Origin: Shewanella morhuae
Lineage (GTDB): Bacteria; Pseudomonadota; Gammaproteobacteria; Enterobacterales; Shewanellaceae
Assembly: GCF_900156405.1 (NCBI RefSeq)
Contig: NZ_FTNN01000006.1
Span: 124,001 to 188,000, forward strand
Direction of reading: 5' to 3'
DNA length: 64,000 nt
Shown here piece after piece: positions 1-9,177 of the stretch. The position numbers were made by a program, and so were the translations under genes. Each line of letters starts with the position of its first letter. Within the stretch, counting starts at the first letter, position 1. The notes beneath the pieces are model-generated. The model ran no database searches and was not told where the DNA came from. It worked only from the letters and a program-made list of their open reading frames with translations.

Positions 1-340
1 TAAAGCTGGCATTGAAATCACCGATTTTCTGCTCATTAGAGCCTGCTGCGGGATTCTTTTTAGCCGCCGCTTCGTCGATGATTTTTTTCAATGCGTCTTG
101 GCTTTGATCGTACAAAACTGAAAATGCGCCGTAGTTCGACTTATCTGCAGGAATAGGCGTATTGGCGAGCCATTTACCGTTAACGCTGTAATAAAAATCG
201 TCTTGATGGCGAACTGAGGTATCAAAGTTTTGTAATTCAATACCAGATACGGCGGCGACTTCAGTTTTAGGCTCAGTACTACAAGCCGCTAAACCTAAAC
301 CCAAGGCGATGCCTAGTGCTAGTGTGCTTATCTTTTTCAT
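1..340 (-). CDS. M13 family zinc metallopeptidase lipoprotein (PepO/neprilysin-like), N-terminal part
   Basis: Partial: the gene reads leftwards out of the window, so only the first 113 codons are present. The peptide starts MKKISTLALG, has a hydrophobic signal and a lipobox LAAC at about residue 20, so it should be an outer- or inner-membrane-anchored periplasmic lipoprotein. The following stretch (DDFYYSVNGKWLANTPIPAD and then a helical DQSQDALKKIIDEA region) is the characteristic N-terminus of M13 oligopeptidases. The HExxH zinc site would lie outside the window. Family assignment rests on this N-terminal signature only. Confidence 0.85.
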   Translation of the reverse strand, partial: MKKISTLALGIALGLGLAACSTEPKTEVAAVSGIELQNFDTSVRHQDDFYYSVNGKWLANTPIPADKSNYGAFSVLYDQSQDALKKIIDEAAAKKNPAAGSNEQKIGDFNASF

Positions 341-577
341 AGTTTTCCCCAGCTTCCATTGAGAGTGTTATTATTTTTCCAGTAAAACCTTAACATTTTG
401 CATGCATTGCCTGTAGTCTCATTTTGTAAATGGTTATGACTTTTTGTAACAACGTCAGCTTGCATTCACGAAGTTGAGTTAAACAGACTCTTTAAACGTT
501 GATTGGGATAAAACAAAATTAAAGGCATCAATATTGATGCCCTTAATTTTAATACGCGGTAAATGTTTGAACAAAAT

Positions 578-2791
578 TTAGAAGTTTTTACCCACAAATA
601 AATAAAATGATTTATCACCTAGATCGGAAACACCAAAGCCTAAAGCCGCAGGTCCCATGGAGGTATCGGTACCAAAATAAATACTTGAGGCATAAATTAA
701 ATCAGTGAGAGACACATCACTGCGGACATCCCACACATTACCCGACTCTAAACTCCAACCTAAATACAGAGGATAATCTGTCATGCCAAGCACATCACGC
801 CCCAAATCATATTGATATACAAAAGCACCAAATACTTTATGTGCACCCATCAAAGAATCTTTATGGTAACCCGATAGATTTAAAAAACCACCGAGCTCAG
901 ACAAATGCAAGGTACTGAAATCATCGTTAATGGTCGCGAATGAGGCTTTACCCACAAAGGCATGATTACCCACACTTAACGCGCCTTTCCAATCAGCTTC
1001 AATTTGCACACTGTAGCCATTTTTGCCATCGTCGAGAAGATAATCAAGATCTTCATTACGCACATAAACGTTTAAGGTCACACGGTTTCCCGATGTTGGA
1101 AAACTAATACTATCTAGACTATCGTAACCAAATTTAAAATAAGCGCCGTAGGAGCTAAAATCTAAGTCCTCGGTTAACCAAGCATCATTAACGATAGCGC
1201 CTTTTTCTGCGACAACGCCTAACTCAATACGCCCTTGCAGGGTGTAGTTGTAACCGATCCCAGACTCAACACTATGCGTTTGTTTATCTAACACTAAGAC
1301 ACGACTATTATTATCGTAGAGATCCCAGTTTTTATTTTCATATTGGTAACGCGCACGCGTGTAAAATTGCTGATCTCTGTCTAAGGGTTGGTAGAATTCA
1401 GTTGCAAATAACTTTTCAAAACCGAGTTTAACTTCGTTGCGCCACTCGCCGCCATTAAAGGTCAAGTCAGTCATGGTATAAGCCATATCGAAACTGATGG
1501 CAGATTCGGAGTTAAAATCATCTTCCCAATTAAAGCCTAGCTGAAAATAATTTGGCCCCCACGACTTAGCCTTAGTCGTTACCGTTAGTATGCGGCCCTC
1601 CTCACCTTGGGCAAACTCAGCATCAACACGCTCAAATTTATTGATAGAGTAAATACGTTTTAGTGCCTCATTGAGCTCTTCTTTAGTAACTGATTGCCCT
1701 TCTTGCAGATTTAATGCTTCTTTTAACAGGTTTAAACTCACCTTGGACTGGTTATCAAAAACAATTTCATCAATAGGATGGCTGACATCAGCCATTAAGG
1801 TTTTACCTTTGGCTCTTTTCGCCTCGACGTAGGCGGCATAATCTTCAGCGCTTATGCTCATAGCACTCAACTTATTCAGCTGATTATTAGCGGCGTCTTT
1901 CCCAAGGGTTAATGCTAACGGCATGATAGTGAAATCTGTGGTACTTAAAGCATCAATAGCGGGCCTAATCAATACATCTTTTTCTGTCAGTAACTGCTTT
2001 TGCCTTGCCGTACTCGCGTTGGTCAAAAAGTTAGAGAGTTGGTCTAACACAGCGATGGTACTGTCTAATTTATCTTGTTTCACTAAAGGTGAGCCAATGT
2101 CCACCGCAATAATAATATCAGCCCCCATTGCCTTAACGACGTCGACGGGCATATTGTTAGCAATACCTCCATCGACTAATAACTGTCCGTCGATGAGTGT
2201 AGGCTGAAGCGCACCCGGCACAGTTGCAGAGGCTTGCATGGCGTTCACCATACTACCGTGACTTAACACTACAGGTAAGCTGGTTTCTAAGTCGGTTGCT
2301 ACGGCACGATAGGGAATCGCCAAATCATCAAAATTGCCAAATTGCTGCACTAAATCGGTAGACTGACGTAACAGCTGCGACATACTCTGGCCACGCAGTA
2401 CCCCACTAGGGGCTCTCACCGCACCGTCGTTATAACCAATATTTAGCGGAATGTTATAACGATCGCGTAACTGCTTATCCCGATAGGTCAAAATATTGCG
2501 AGGGATTGTATCCGAATAGCCACTGTCCCAATCGAGGCCCATCATGATTTCTTCTACTTCACTAGCGCTGTATCCAAGAGAATACAGGCCTGCGACATAG
2601 GCGCCGATGCTGGTTCCGGCAATATAATCAACGGGAATGTTGTGTTCTTCTAATACTTTGAGCACACCCACGTGGGCAGCCCCTTTGGCGCCACCGCCAC
2701 TAAGAACCACCCCGATTTTAGGCCGCTCGGCCGCGATTAAAGCCGTGGTCAACAAACACAAAAAACAACAAATGAATAATTGGCGCATCAT
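578..2791 (-). CDS. Patatin-like phospholipase with POTRA and beta-barrel (type Vd autotransporter, PlpD-like)
   Basis: 737 aa, close to the length of Pseudomonas PlpD. Residues 1-21 are a Sec signal peptide. The patatin domain has the oxyanion loop GGGAKG (32-37), the nucleophile elbow GTSIG (Ser61) and the catalytic Asp in VDGG (about 207), so the Ser-Asp dyad is complete. A POTRA-like segment follows (about 340-400), then alternating amphipathic strands to the end, finishing in ...FVGKNF with a terminal Phe as in barrels inserted by BAM. This is the domain order of type Vd secretion, in which the barrel exports the lipase to the surface. Substrate and whether it is released are unknown. 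It stands alone, with a 225-bp gap downstream of its start to the next gene. Confidence 0.88.
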   Translation of the reverse strand: MMRQLFICCFLCLLTTALIAAERPKIGVVLSGGGAKGAAHVGVLKVLEEHNIPVDYIAGTSIGAYVAGLYSLGYSASEVEEIMMGLDWDSGYSDTIPRNILTYRDKQLRDRYNIPLNIGYNDGAVRAPSGVLRGQSMSQLLRQSTDLVQQFGNFDDLAIPYRAVATDLETSLPVVLSHGSMVNAMQASATVPGALQPTLIDGQLLVDGGIANNMPVDVVKAMGADIIIAVDIGSPLVKQDKLDSTIAVLDQLSNFLTNASTARQKQLLTEKDVLIRPAIDALSTTDFTIMPLALTLGKDAANNQLNKLSAMSISAEDYAAYVEAKRAKGKTLMADVSHPIDEIVFDNQSKVSLNLLKEALNLQEGQSVTKEELNEALKRIYSINKFERVDAEFAQGEEGRILTVTTKAKSWGPNYFQLGFNWEDDFNSESAISFDMAYTMTDLTFNGGEWRNEVKLGFEKLFATEFYQPLDRDQQFYTRARYQYENKNWDLYDNNSRVLVLDKQTHSVESGIGYNYTLQGRIELGVVAEKGAIVNDAWLTEDLDFSSYGAYFKFGYDSLDSISFPTSGNRVTLNVYVRNEDLDYLLDDGKNGYSVQIEADWKGALSVGNHAFVGKASFATINDDFSTLHLSELGGFLNLSGYHKDSLMGAHKVFGAFVYQYDLGRDVLGMTDYPLYLGWSLESGNVWDVRSDVSLTDLIYASSIYFGTDTSMGPAALGFGVSDLGDKSFYLFVGKNF

Positions 2792-3016
2792 AGTGAGGCT
2801 ACTTTTTATAGGATGAAAATCTGAATGATATTAACAAACTTATCGATTTAACCGTCAATCATATTTGATTTAACCGGCGCTGGTAAGACTTTGCAACCTG
2901 ACTCAATCCCCTTATCGAGCATCTGTAATTCAAAGGCGAGTGATTTGTGATGAAACGCCAGTATTGCGTCACCATAGAACTCAGCCCTCTAACCTAGTAG
3001 GTTCTACTGAGATAAC

Positions 3017-6000
3017 CTAGTGCTTGATCTGTAAATAATCTTCAAAATCTTTTTTGCACATAGGCTTAGCAAAATAATATCCTTGAATAATATAACAACC
3101 ACGGCTAAAAACCTGCTCCAGCTGTTCAATGGTTTCAATCCCTTCGGCAACCACATTAAGTTTCAGGTTGCGTGCCAGTTCAATGATACTGCTCACAATC
3201 GCTTGATCAGCGGCATTAGTAGCGATATCAATCAAGAAAGAACGGTCTATCTTGAGCGTATTCACTTCAAAATGGCGTAAATAAGCGAGAGAGGAATAGC
3301 CGGTTCCAAAGTCATCAATGGCAACCTCAATACCTAAAGATGTTAACTTCGTTAAGTGATTTTTAGCGACTTGCAGTTCCTTCATCAATACGCCTTCGGT
3401 AATTTCTAACCCCAAAAATGCAGCTGGCATATGTGTTTCTAATAAAACCTGTTGAACGCCTTCAATAAAATCGACTTGGCGAAAATGTATCGCTGAAATA
3501 TTTACCGATAGCTTAAACGGCTCAGAGTAGGATTTAGCCCAAATTGCGCCTTGTATACAGGCTTGGCGTAGCACCCAGCGATCGATCTCAATAATCAGTC
3601 CACAGGCTTCAGCAACCTTGATAAAAATATCTGGTCGAATAAATCCTTGCTGCGGGTGGTTCCAGCGAATTAACGCTTCCATACCGACAAATTTGTCGTT
3701 ACGTAAAATATCCACCTGTGGTTGATAATAAAGTTCAAACTCTTCACGCTCTATGGCTTTACGTAAATCGGCCTCTAAGCGTAAATGGTATAAAGCCTGC
3801 GCATTACGTTCAGACGAATAATATTTAAAATTACCGCGCCCCTCCTCTTTGGCGTGATACATGGCTAGGTCGGCATTTTTAATAAAGACTTCTGGCTGAA
3901 CCGCGTCATCGGGCCAAATGCTGATCCCAATACTGGTCGAAATATAAAACTCGCGGCCAAACAAGCTAAACGGAGTGACAATTTGTGCTAATAGCCGCTC
4001 TGCAACATGATTAATCTCATCAATACTGTCGGCATTGCGTAATAGAATCACAAACTCATCACCACCAAAACGGCATAATAAGTGTTCACTACTAATGCAG
4101 GCTTGTAATCGATTAGCAGCTTCGACTAACAAAGCATCCCCCATGCTATGGCCGTAGGAGTCATTAACATGCTTGAATCTGTCTAAATCTAAAAACAGCA
4201 AAGCCAGTTTTTCATCGGTTTGCTGCGCAGTTTGTATTGACTGTATTAGCTTAGTGGTAAATAAAGACCGATTTGGCAATCCCGTGAGCACATCATAATT
4301 AGCTAGGCGGCGTAAATCGGCTTCGGTACGTTTACGCTCCGTAATATCAGAAAAAACCACCACATAGTAACTGACTTTATCATTAGCGCTTTGCATCACA
4401 GAAACGTTGAGCCATATCGGACATAAGCCATTACGGCCGACCAACTCGCGTTCACCAGTCCAAGAACTGCCTTGCTCTAACAAGAGGTTTATTTCTGCCG
4501 ATAAATCTGCTCTTTCTTTCAAAAAGTTTGACAAAGGTTGCCCGACTAATTCATCTGGCGTAGCCCCAATAATTTGTTGAGCGGCATAGTTGGCGACTTT
4601 AATATTTTCATCTACATCTAAAATCAATACACCTTCTGACGTGTTTTCAAAAGCTTGTGCAAGCAGCTTAACTTCATCTTCGAGCTGACGCTGCACGGTA
4701 ATATCACTATAAATCCCCGCCACTCGCTCAATCTCATTGGTATGTTTATTGCGAGCAATAGGACGCCCTCTTACCCGCAGCCATCCCCAAGTACCATCTC
4801 GACGATAATAACGATATTCAGCCTCAAAACGGTCAATTTCGCCGGCAAGCATATTATCCCACTCGGCAAGCACTTTATCTTTATCCTGCGGATGAACCGG
4901 TAATTCATCCCGCGGAACTATAATTTCGGCTCTGTTTTCACCAAACACTGCACTACGATTATCAAGGTGAAAGAATCCGGTCTCTTTACGCCATTCCCAT
5001 AGATCAGAATCGCTACCTCGAAGTGATTGCCTTAAACGGTCGTCACTGTCTATCAGCGCTTGGTTCATTTGCATAAACACGCGCGTTTGCCTTTGTCGAT
5101 ACCAAGCAACACTTAATAGTGCAGCCGAAAAAAATAATAACAACACCCCTTTAAAGCCCTGCGTTAACCACCAGTGCTGACCAACGTAAAATGAATATAA
5201 AAATGGTTTAGTTGACCAAATTCCGTTGACTTGGCTCAATATATCCAGCACATAATCGCCAGCAACTAGCCCTGCGAGGTTTATCTGGGATTCACCTTGT
5301 AGCAGGACATATTTTTCTTCTTCACCCTTATAACGTAGCCGATATTTAAGTTGAATTGGCGCAGCATCAAGGTAATCAAGATTGGTGATTTGTAAACTCA
5401 CCATATTAGCGTCGGGCTTAATAACCATCATAGGTTGAGGCAGCAGCGATACCTCGGTAGCGTTATCGTAGTATACCGAAACCGATTCAAGCATCACCCG
5501 ATCGTTGTTTGTTCGGTTAGCTAACTTATCAGCATTAAGTCGCATAACCCCTTCTGGGGTACCTAAATAAAACCCCGTGTCAGGTGAGTAAAAATAAGCG
5601 CCCTCATTTATCTCGTCGGAGATAAAACCATCGAGTTGATTAAATACACTGACTTTTCCTGTTTTTGTTTCGTGTTGGATCAGTGAGTCGGCGCAGCCAA
5701 TCAGATCTGCATTAACGGTTTTTTGAATAAAAAATACCGCGCTACAACTGACTCGCCACTCAGAGGTCAAATTATGTAACGGCTTACCTTGCTGATATTC
5801 AAATAGTCCATTTTCGTAGGTGCCAAACCACACAGTCCCTGAGGACATTTCTTCGATATGGGTAACCGTTGGTGATGATGCAAAAGAGTTAAATAAGCTA
5901 CGCTGATTATGAAACTCATTTTGCTCATCAATATAACCAAACACCATTTTGCCACCCAGCCATAATTTACCGTCAGAGGCGCGAAAAATAGTGCGAACAG

Positions 6001-7462
6001 TCGGCCGCTGTGGTTCAGCCGTCGGGGTGGCTTTATCAATATTAAAAGACTGCGGTGCAGTAAGGCCTGGCTCCCAAAAATAAAGCCCCGCTGCCGTTGT
6101 TATCCAAACACGCCCCTTGAGTAATGGGTCGAGATAAGTTTTAAAGACAATTTTATTTTTAAATACATCATCACCCTTAACCCAATCCGAAAAACGCATG
6201 CCTTTAAGGGTTAACTCATCAATAACGAACAGCCCTGAAGTCGTGGATAGCAACAAAAGATCATGATTAAAACGGGTAATATGGTAGATATACTCATGGG
6301 ATTCAAAGCCCTCAATAGGAATATCAATAGCTATTGCATCGTCTTTACCAATAAAAGCTAAATGTGAAGAACCCAACCAAACACCGACATCATCCTTATA
6401 AACTGACCACGTCATTGTATCGCTGAGTTTATATGGCGCGGCGGCGGTATAACTATCAAGAATAAAATCTGGCTGCGAGGCAAGTAAGGCTAAGCCATCA
6501 CCAGAACCTCCCACCCACATCAAACCCGCATCATCAAATAACATGGCCTTAAGTATTTCCATATTGGCCTGCGCTTTTAACTCCTGCTGATAATTCTCCA
6601 CTCTACGCGTTGTGGGTGACCACTTAACTAAGCCTGCTCGACTGACAAACCAGAGATAACCTTTTGCATCTTCAGTAATCAAACTGCTCCAATCGGGTAA
6701 TTCAGGTATCGCTGTAATTTGCTGGCTATCGGGCTCAAGTTGGTAAACGCCTCGCCCTGTCGCAACCCAAACTCGCTGCGACGAATCGACCATTATATCG
6801 AGAATATTACCCTTCGCTTCATCCCATGGGTATCGGATATCTAATGTGCCATCAGAGTTAAGTCGTTCGAGTTGCAGTTGCCCTGCTAAGAGTATTTTAC
6901 CGCTTGGCAGCAACTGTAATTTTCGCCATGGTAAATCGCGATTAACGGTTAATTGTGTGAGTAAGGCCAGTTTGGGGTTTGTAGGGGTAAATTCATAAAT
7001 ACTGCCATTGTTGGTTAACAGTAACCAAGTATGCTCATCTTTGCGGGTAGCAGAGATCAGTGCACCACCGTTATAGTCGGCAAATAGATGGGCAGAACCA
7101 AAAGCGGTGAAGGTATTTTTAGCAATATCATACAAATAAAGCGCGGACGCGGTGCTTGCTAACAAAAGATCGTGGTCAACATTGACAACTGATGTTACAA
7201 AATCATCGGCGATACGGGATTCGTTGCCCACCTTGTCAATGCGCCGCACCTTAGAATTACTGACACGATATAAGCCTTGTTCTGTCGCCACCCACACAAA
7301 GCCATAATCATCTAAGGTTAACCCACGGACACTACTTGCCGCTAAACCGTCTTTGTCGGTAAAAACACGCTGCACAAAACTACCCGCCCAAACAGTGTCT
7401 AGGCTAGTTAACAATAAGATGAAACATGTCAGAATTATTTTAATTATTTTTTGTGTTTGCAT
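3017..7462 (-). CDS. Propeller-sensor PAS-GGDEF-EAL c-di-GMP signalling protein
   Basis: 1481 aa. A signal peptide is followed by about 650 residues of repeated W/G-rich blades (two-component-regulator propeller type), a Y_Y_Y-like beta domain (about 690-760) and one transmembrane helix (about 770-790). The cytoplasmic part has two PAS domains (about 815-930 and 935-1055), GGDEF (intact RFGGDEF at about 1130-1136) and EAL (intact EALIRW near 1262, plus DDFGTG and AEGIET motifs). Both the cyclase and phosphodiesterase sites look complete. No RxxD inhibitory site precedes GGDEF. It resembles hybrid two-component propeller receptors in which the kinase has been replaced by c-di-GMP enzymes. Ligand unknown; a periplasmic oligomer or sugar is a guess from the propeller family. 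Confidence 0.9.
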   Translation of the reverse strand: MQTQKIIKIILTCFILLLTSLDTVWAGSFVQRVFTDKDGLAASSVRGLTLDDYGFVWVATEQGLYRVSNSKVRRIDKVGNESRIADDFVTSVVNVDHDLLLASTASALYLYDIAKNTFTAFGSAHLFADYNGGALISATRKDEHTWLLLTNNGSIYEFTPTNPKLALLTQLTVNRDLPWRKLQLLPSGKILLAGQLQLERLNSDGTLDIRYPWDEAKGNILDIMVDSSQRVWVATGRGVYQLEPDSQQITAIPELPDWSSLITEDAKGYLWFVSRAGLVKWSPTTRRVENYQQELKAQANMEILKAMLFDDAGLMWVGGSGDGLALLASQPDFILDSYTAAAPYKLSDTMTWSVYKDDVGVWLGSSHLAFIGKDDAIAIDIPIEGFESHEYIYHITRFNHDLLLLSTTSGLFVIDELTLKGMRFSDWVKGDDVFKNKIVFKTYLDPLLKGRVWITTAAGLYFWEPGLTAPQSFNIDKATPTAEPQRPTVRTIFRASDGKLWLGGKMVFGYIDEQNEFHNQRSLFNSFASSPTVTHIEEMSSGTVWFGTYENGLFEYQQGKPLHNLTSEWRVSCSAVFFIQKTVNADLIGCADSLIQHETKTGKVSVFNQLDGFISDEINEGAYFYSPDTGFYLGTPEGVMRLNADKLANRTNNDRVMLESVSVYYDNATEVSLLPQPMMVIKPDANMVSLQITNLDYLDAAPIQLKYRLRYKGEEEKYVLLQGESQINLAGLVAGDYVLDILSQVNGIWSTKPFLYSFYVGQHWWLTQGFKGVLLLFFSAALLSVAWYRQRQTRVFMQMNQALIDSDDRLRQSLRGSDSDLWEWRKETGFFHLDNRSAVFGENRAEIIVPRDELPVHPQDKDKVLAEWDNMLAGEIDRFEAEYRYYRRDGTWGWLRVRGRPIARNKHTNEIERVAGIYSDITVQRQLEDEVKLLAQAFENTSEGVLILDVDENIKVANYAAQQIIGATPDELVGQPLSNFLKERADLSAEINLLLEQGSSWTGERELVGRNGLCPIWLNVSVMQSANDKVSYYVVVFSDITERKRTEADLRRLANYDVLTGLPNRSLFTTKLIQSIQTAQQTDEKLALLFLDLDRFKHVNDSYGHSMGDALLVEAANRLQACISSEHLLCRFGGDEFVILLRNADSIDEINHVAERLLAQIVTPFSLFGREFYISTSIGISIWPDDAVQPEVFIKNADLAMYHAKEEGRGNFKYYSSERNAQALYHLRLEADLRKAIEREEFELYYQPQVDILRNDKFVGMEALIRWNHPQQGFIRPDIFIKVAEACGLIIEIDRWVLRQACIQGAIWAKSYSEPFKLSVNISAIHFRQVDFIEGVQQVLLETHMPAAFLGLEITEGVLMKELQVAKNHLTKLTSLGIEVAIDDFGTGYSSLAYLRHFEVNTLKIDRSFLIDIATNAADQAIVSSIIELARNLKLNVVAEGIETIEQLEQVFSRGCYIIQGYYFAKPMCKKDFEDYLQIKH

Positions 7463-7560
7463 GTGACTACTTACTTCATACCAGAGCCTAACTGTAGCAG
7501 TTCAAAAGTTGCAATTCACCAGCTTGTTTACATAACAGCTACATTTTTTACCGAAGCAAT

Positions 7561-7588
7561 AAAAAAGCGCTCCAATGAGCGCTTTTTT
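7561..7588 (-). terminator. Rho-independent terminator after lpd
   Basis: A perfect 12-bp stem (AAAAAAGCGCTC/GAGCGCTTTTTT) with a CAAT loop lies 15 bases past the lpd stop. Because the arms are A- and T-rich it can work on both strands, but the gene on its left (the propeller receptor) is also read leftwards, so lpd is the user. Confidence 0.85.
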
Positions 7589-7602
7589 AATCTACAGCTA
7601 AA

Positions 7603-9030
7603 TTACTTTTTCTTTGCCTTTGGGTTTGGCAAATCAGTAATTGAACCTTCATACATTTCAGCCGCTAAGCCTACTGATTCATGTAATGTGGGGTGTGCGT
7701 GAATGGTTAATGCTAAATCTTCAGCATCACAACCCATTTCAATCGCTAGGCCGATTTCGCCTAACAATTCGCCACCGTTAACACCCACAATAGCACCACC
7801 GATAACGCGGTGAGTGTCTTTGTCGAAAATCAGCTTAGTCATACCTTCGCTACAATCAGAAGCGATAGCACGGCCACTTGCAGCCCATGGGAAAGTTGCG
7901 GTTTCATAAGCAATACCTTGCTCTTTCGCTTCTTTCTCAGTTAAACCAACCCAAGCGACTTCTGGGTCTGTATAAGCAATCGATGGAATAACTTTTGGAT
8001 CGAAGTAGTGCTTCAAGCCAGAAATCACTTCGGCAGCCACATGGCCTTCGTGCACACCTTTGTGTGCCAACATAGGTTGACCCACGATATCGCCGATAGC
8101 ATAAATGTGCGGTACGTTAGTACGCAGTTGCTTATCAACCTTGATAAAGCCACGCTCATCAACGTTAACACCTGCTTTTTCAGCATCTAATGACTTACCA
8201 TTTGGTGAACGACCAATCGCGACTAATACGGCATCGTAACGAACCGCTTCTGCTGGTGCGCTCTTACCTTCCATCGAAACATAAATACCGTCTTCACGGG
8301 CTTCTACCGCTGTGACTTTAGTTTCAAGGATCAGGTTGAATTTCTTTTTAATTTGCTTAGTGAATACGCGAACCACGTCTTTATCAGCCGCAGGGATCAC
8401 TTGGTCGAACATTTCAACCACGTCAATCTGGCTACCTAAAGAAGCGTACACAGTACCCATTTCTAGGCCGATAATACCGCCGCCCATTACTAACAATTTG
8501 CCAGGAACTTCTTTCAGTTCTAATGCGTCAGTCGAATCCCAAATACGTGGATCTTCATGGGGAATGAATGGCAGTTTAATTGGACGAGAACCCGCAGCAA
8601 TAATCGCTTGCTGGAAATGAACCACTTGAGTCGTACCGTCTTCGGCGGTGACTTCTAACGTGTTAGGGCCGGTAAATTTACCAAAACCATTCACGACGTT
8701 AACTTTGCGCATTTTGGACATTCCGCCCAAACCGCTCGTTAATTGAGTGATTACTTTTTCTTTAAAGCCACGTAACTTATCTAAATCGATAGTTGGCTCA
8801 CCAAAAACGATACCATGGGCAGCAACGGCTTTGGCTTCTTCGATGACTTTAGCAACATGCAATAGCGCTTTAGATGGGATACAACCCACGTTAAGGCACA
8901 CGCCGCCTAAAGTGCTAAAACGTTCAACAATAATAGTTTCCAGACCTAAGTCCGCAGCACGGAAAGCCGCAGAATAACCTGCAGGACCTGCACCTAATAC
9001 CACTACTTGAGTTTTGATTTCGTTACTCAT
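7603..9030 (-). CDS. lpd: Dihydrolipoamide dehydrogenase (E3)
   Basis: 475 aa, the usual length. FAD-binding GAGPAGY near the N-terminus, redox-active disulfide in GGVCLNVGC (Cys45/Cys50), NAD site GGGIIGLEMG, and the C-terminal HAHPT...HE catalytic His-Glu region (His446/Glu451). The flavoenzyme reoxidises dihydrolipoyl groups of AceF, of 2-oxoglutarate dehydrogenase and of GcvH, the last being encoded at the other end of this window. It is separated from aceF by a hairpin terminator, so like the E. coli gene it may be transcribed both by read-through and from its own promoter in the 147-bp gap. Confidence 0.97.
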   Translation of the reverse strand: MSNEIKTQVVVLGAGPAGYSAAFRAADLGLETIIVERFSTLGGVCLNVGCIPSKALLHVAKVIEEAKAVAAHGIVFGEPTIDLDKLRGFKEKVITQLTSGLGGMSKMRKVNVVNGFGKFTGPNTLEVTAEDGTTQVVHFQQAIIAAGSRPIKLPFIPHEDPRIWDSTDALELKEVPGKLLVMGGGIIGLEMGTVYASLGSQIDVVEMFDQVIPAADKDVVRVFTKQIKKKFNLILETKVTAVEAREDGIYVSMEGKSAPAEAVRYDAVLVAIGRSPNGKSLDAEKAGVNVDERGFIKVDKQLRTNVPHIYAIGDIVGQPMLAHKGVHEGHVAAEVISGLKHYFDPKVIPSIAYTDPEVAWVGLTEKEAKEQGIAYETATFPWAASGRAIASDCSEGMTKLIFDKDTHRVIGGAIVGVNGGELLGEIGLAIEMGCDAEDLALTIHAHPTLHESVGLAAEMYEGSITDLPNPKAKKK

Positions 9031-9146
9031 GTTTTCCTCTAATTCTCATTCAATCCGTTGGAGGAGTTAGCCTACCAACCGAATATGCGCCAGCGCGTAA
9101 GGTGGGCGCATTTTAACCTGTGTTTGATACTGATCACAATAAACAA

Positions 9147-9171
9147 AAGGCTACTCAAGATGAGTAGCCTT
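9147..9171 (-). terminator. Terminator between aceF and lpd
   Basis: A 10-bp perfect stem (AAGGCTACTC/GAGTAGCCTT) with a five-base loop. On the minus strand it is followed by TTTTGTTTATT. It begins 7 bases after the aceF stop and should reduce read-through into lpd. Confidence 0.75.
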
Positions 9172-9177
9172 ATATGT

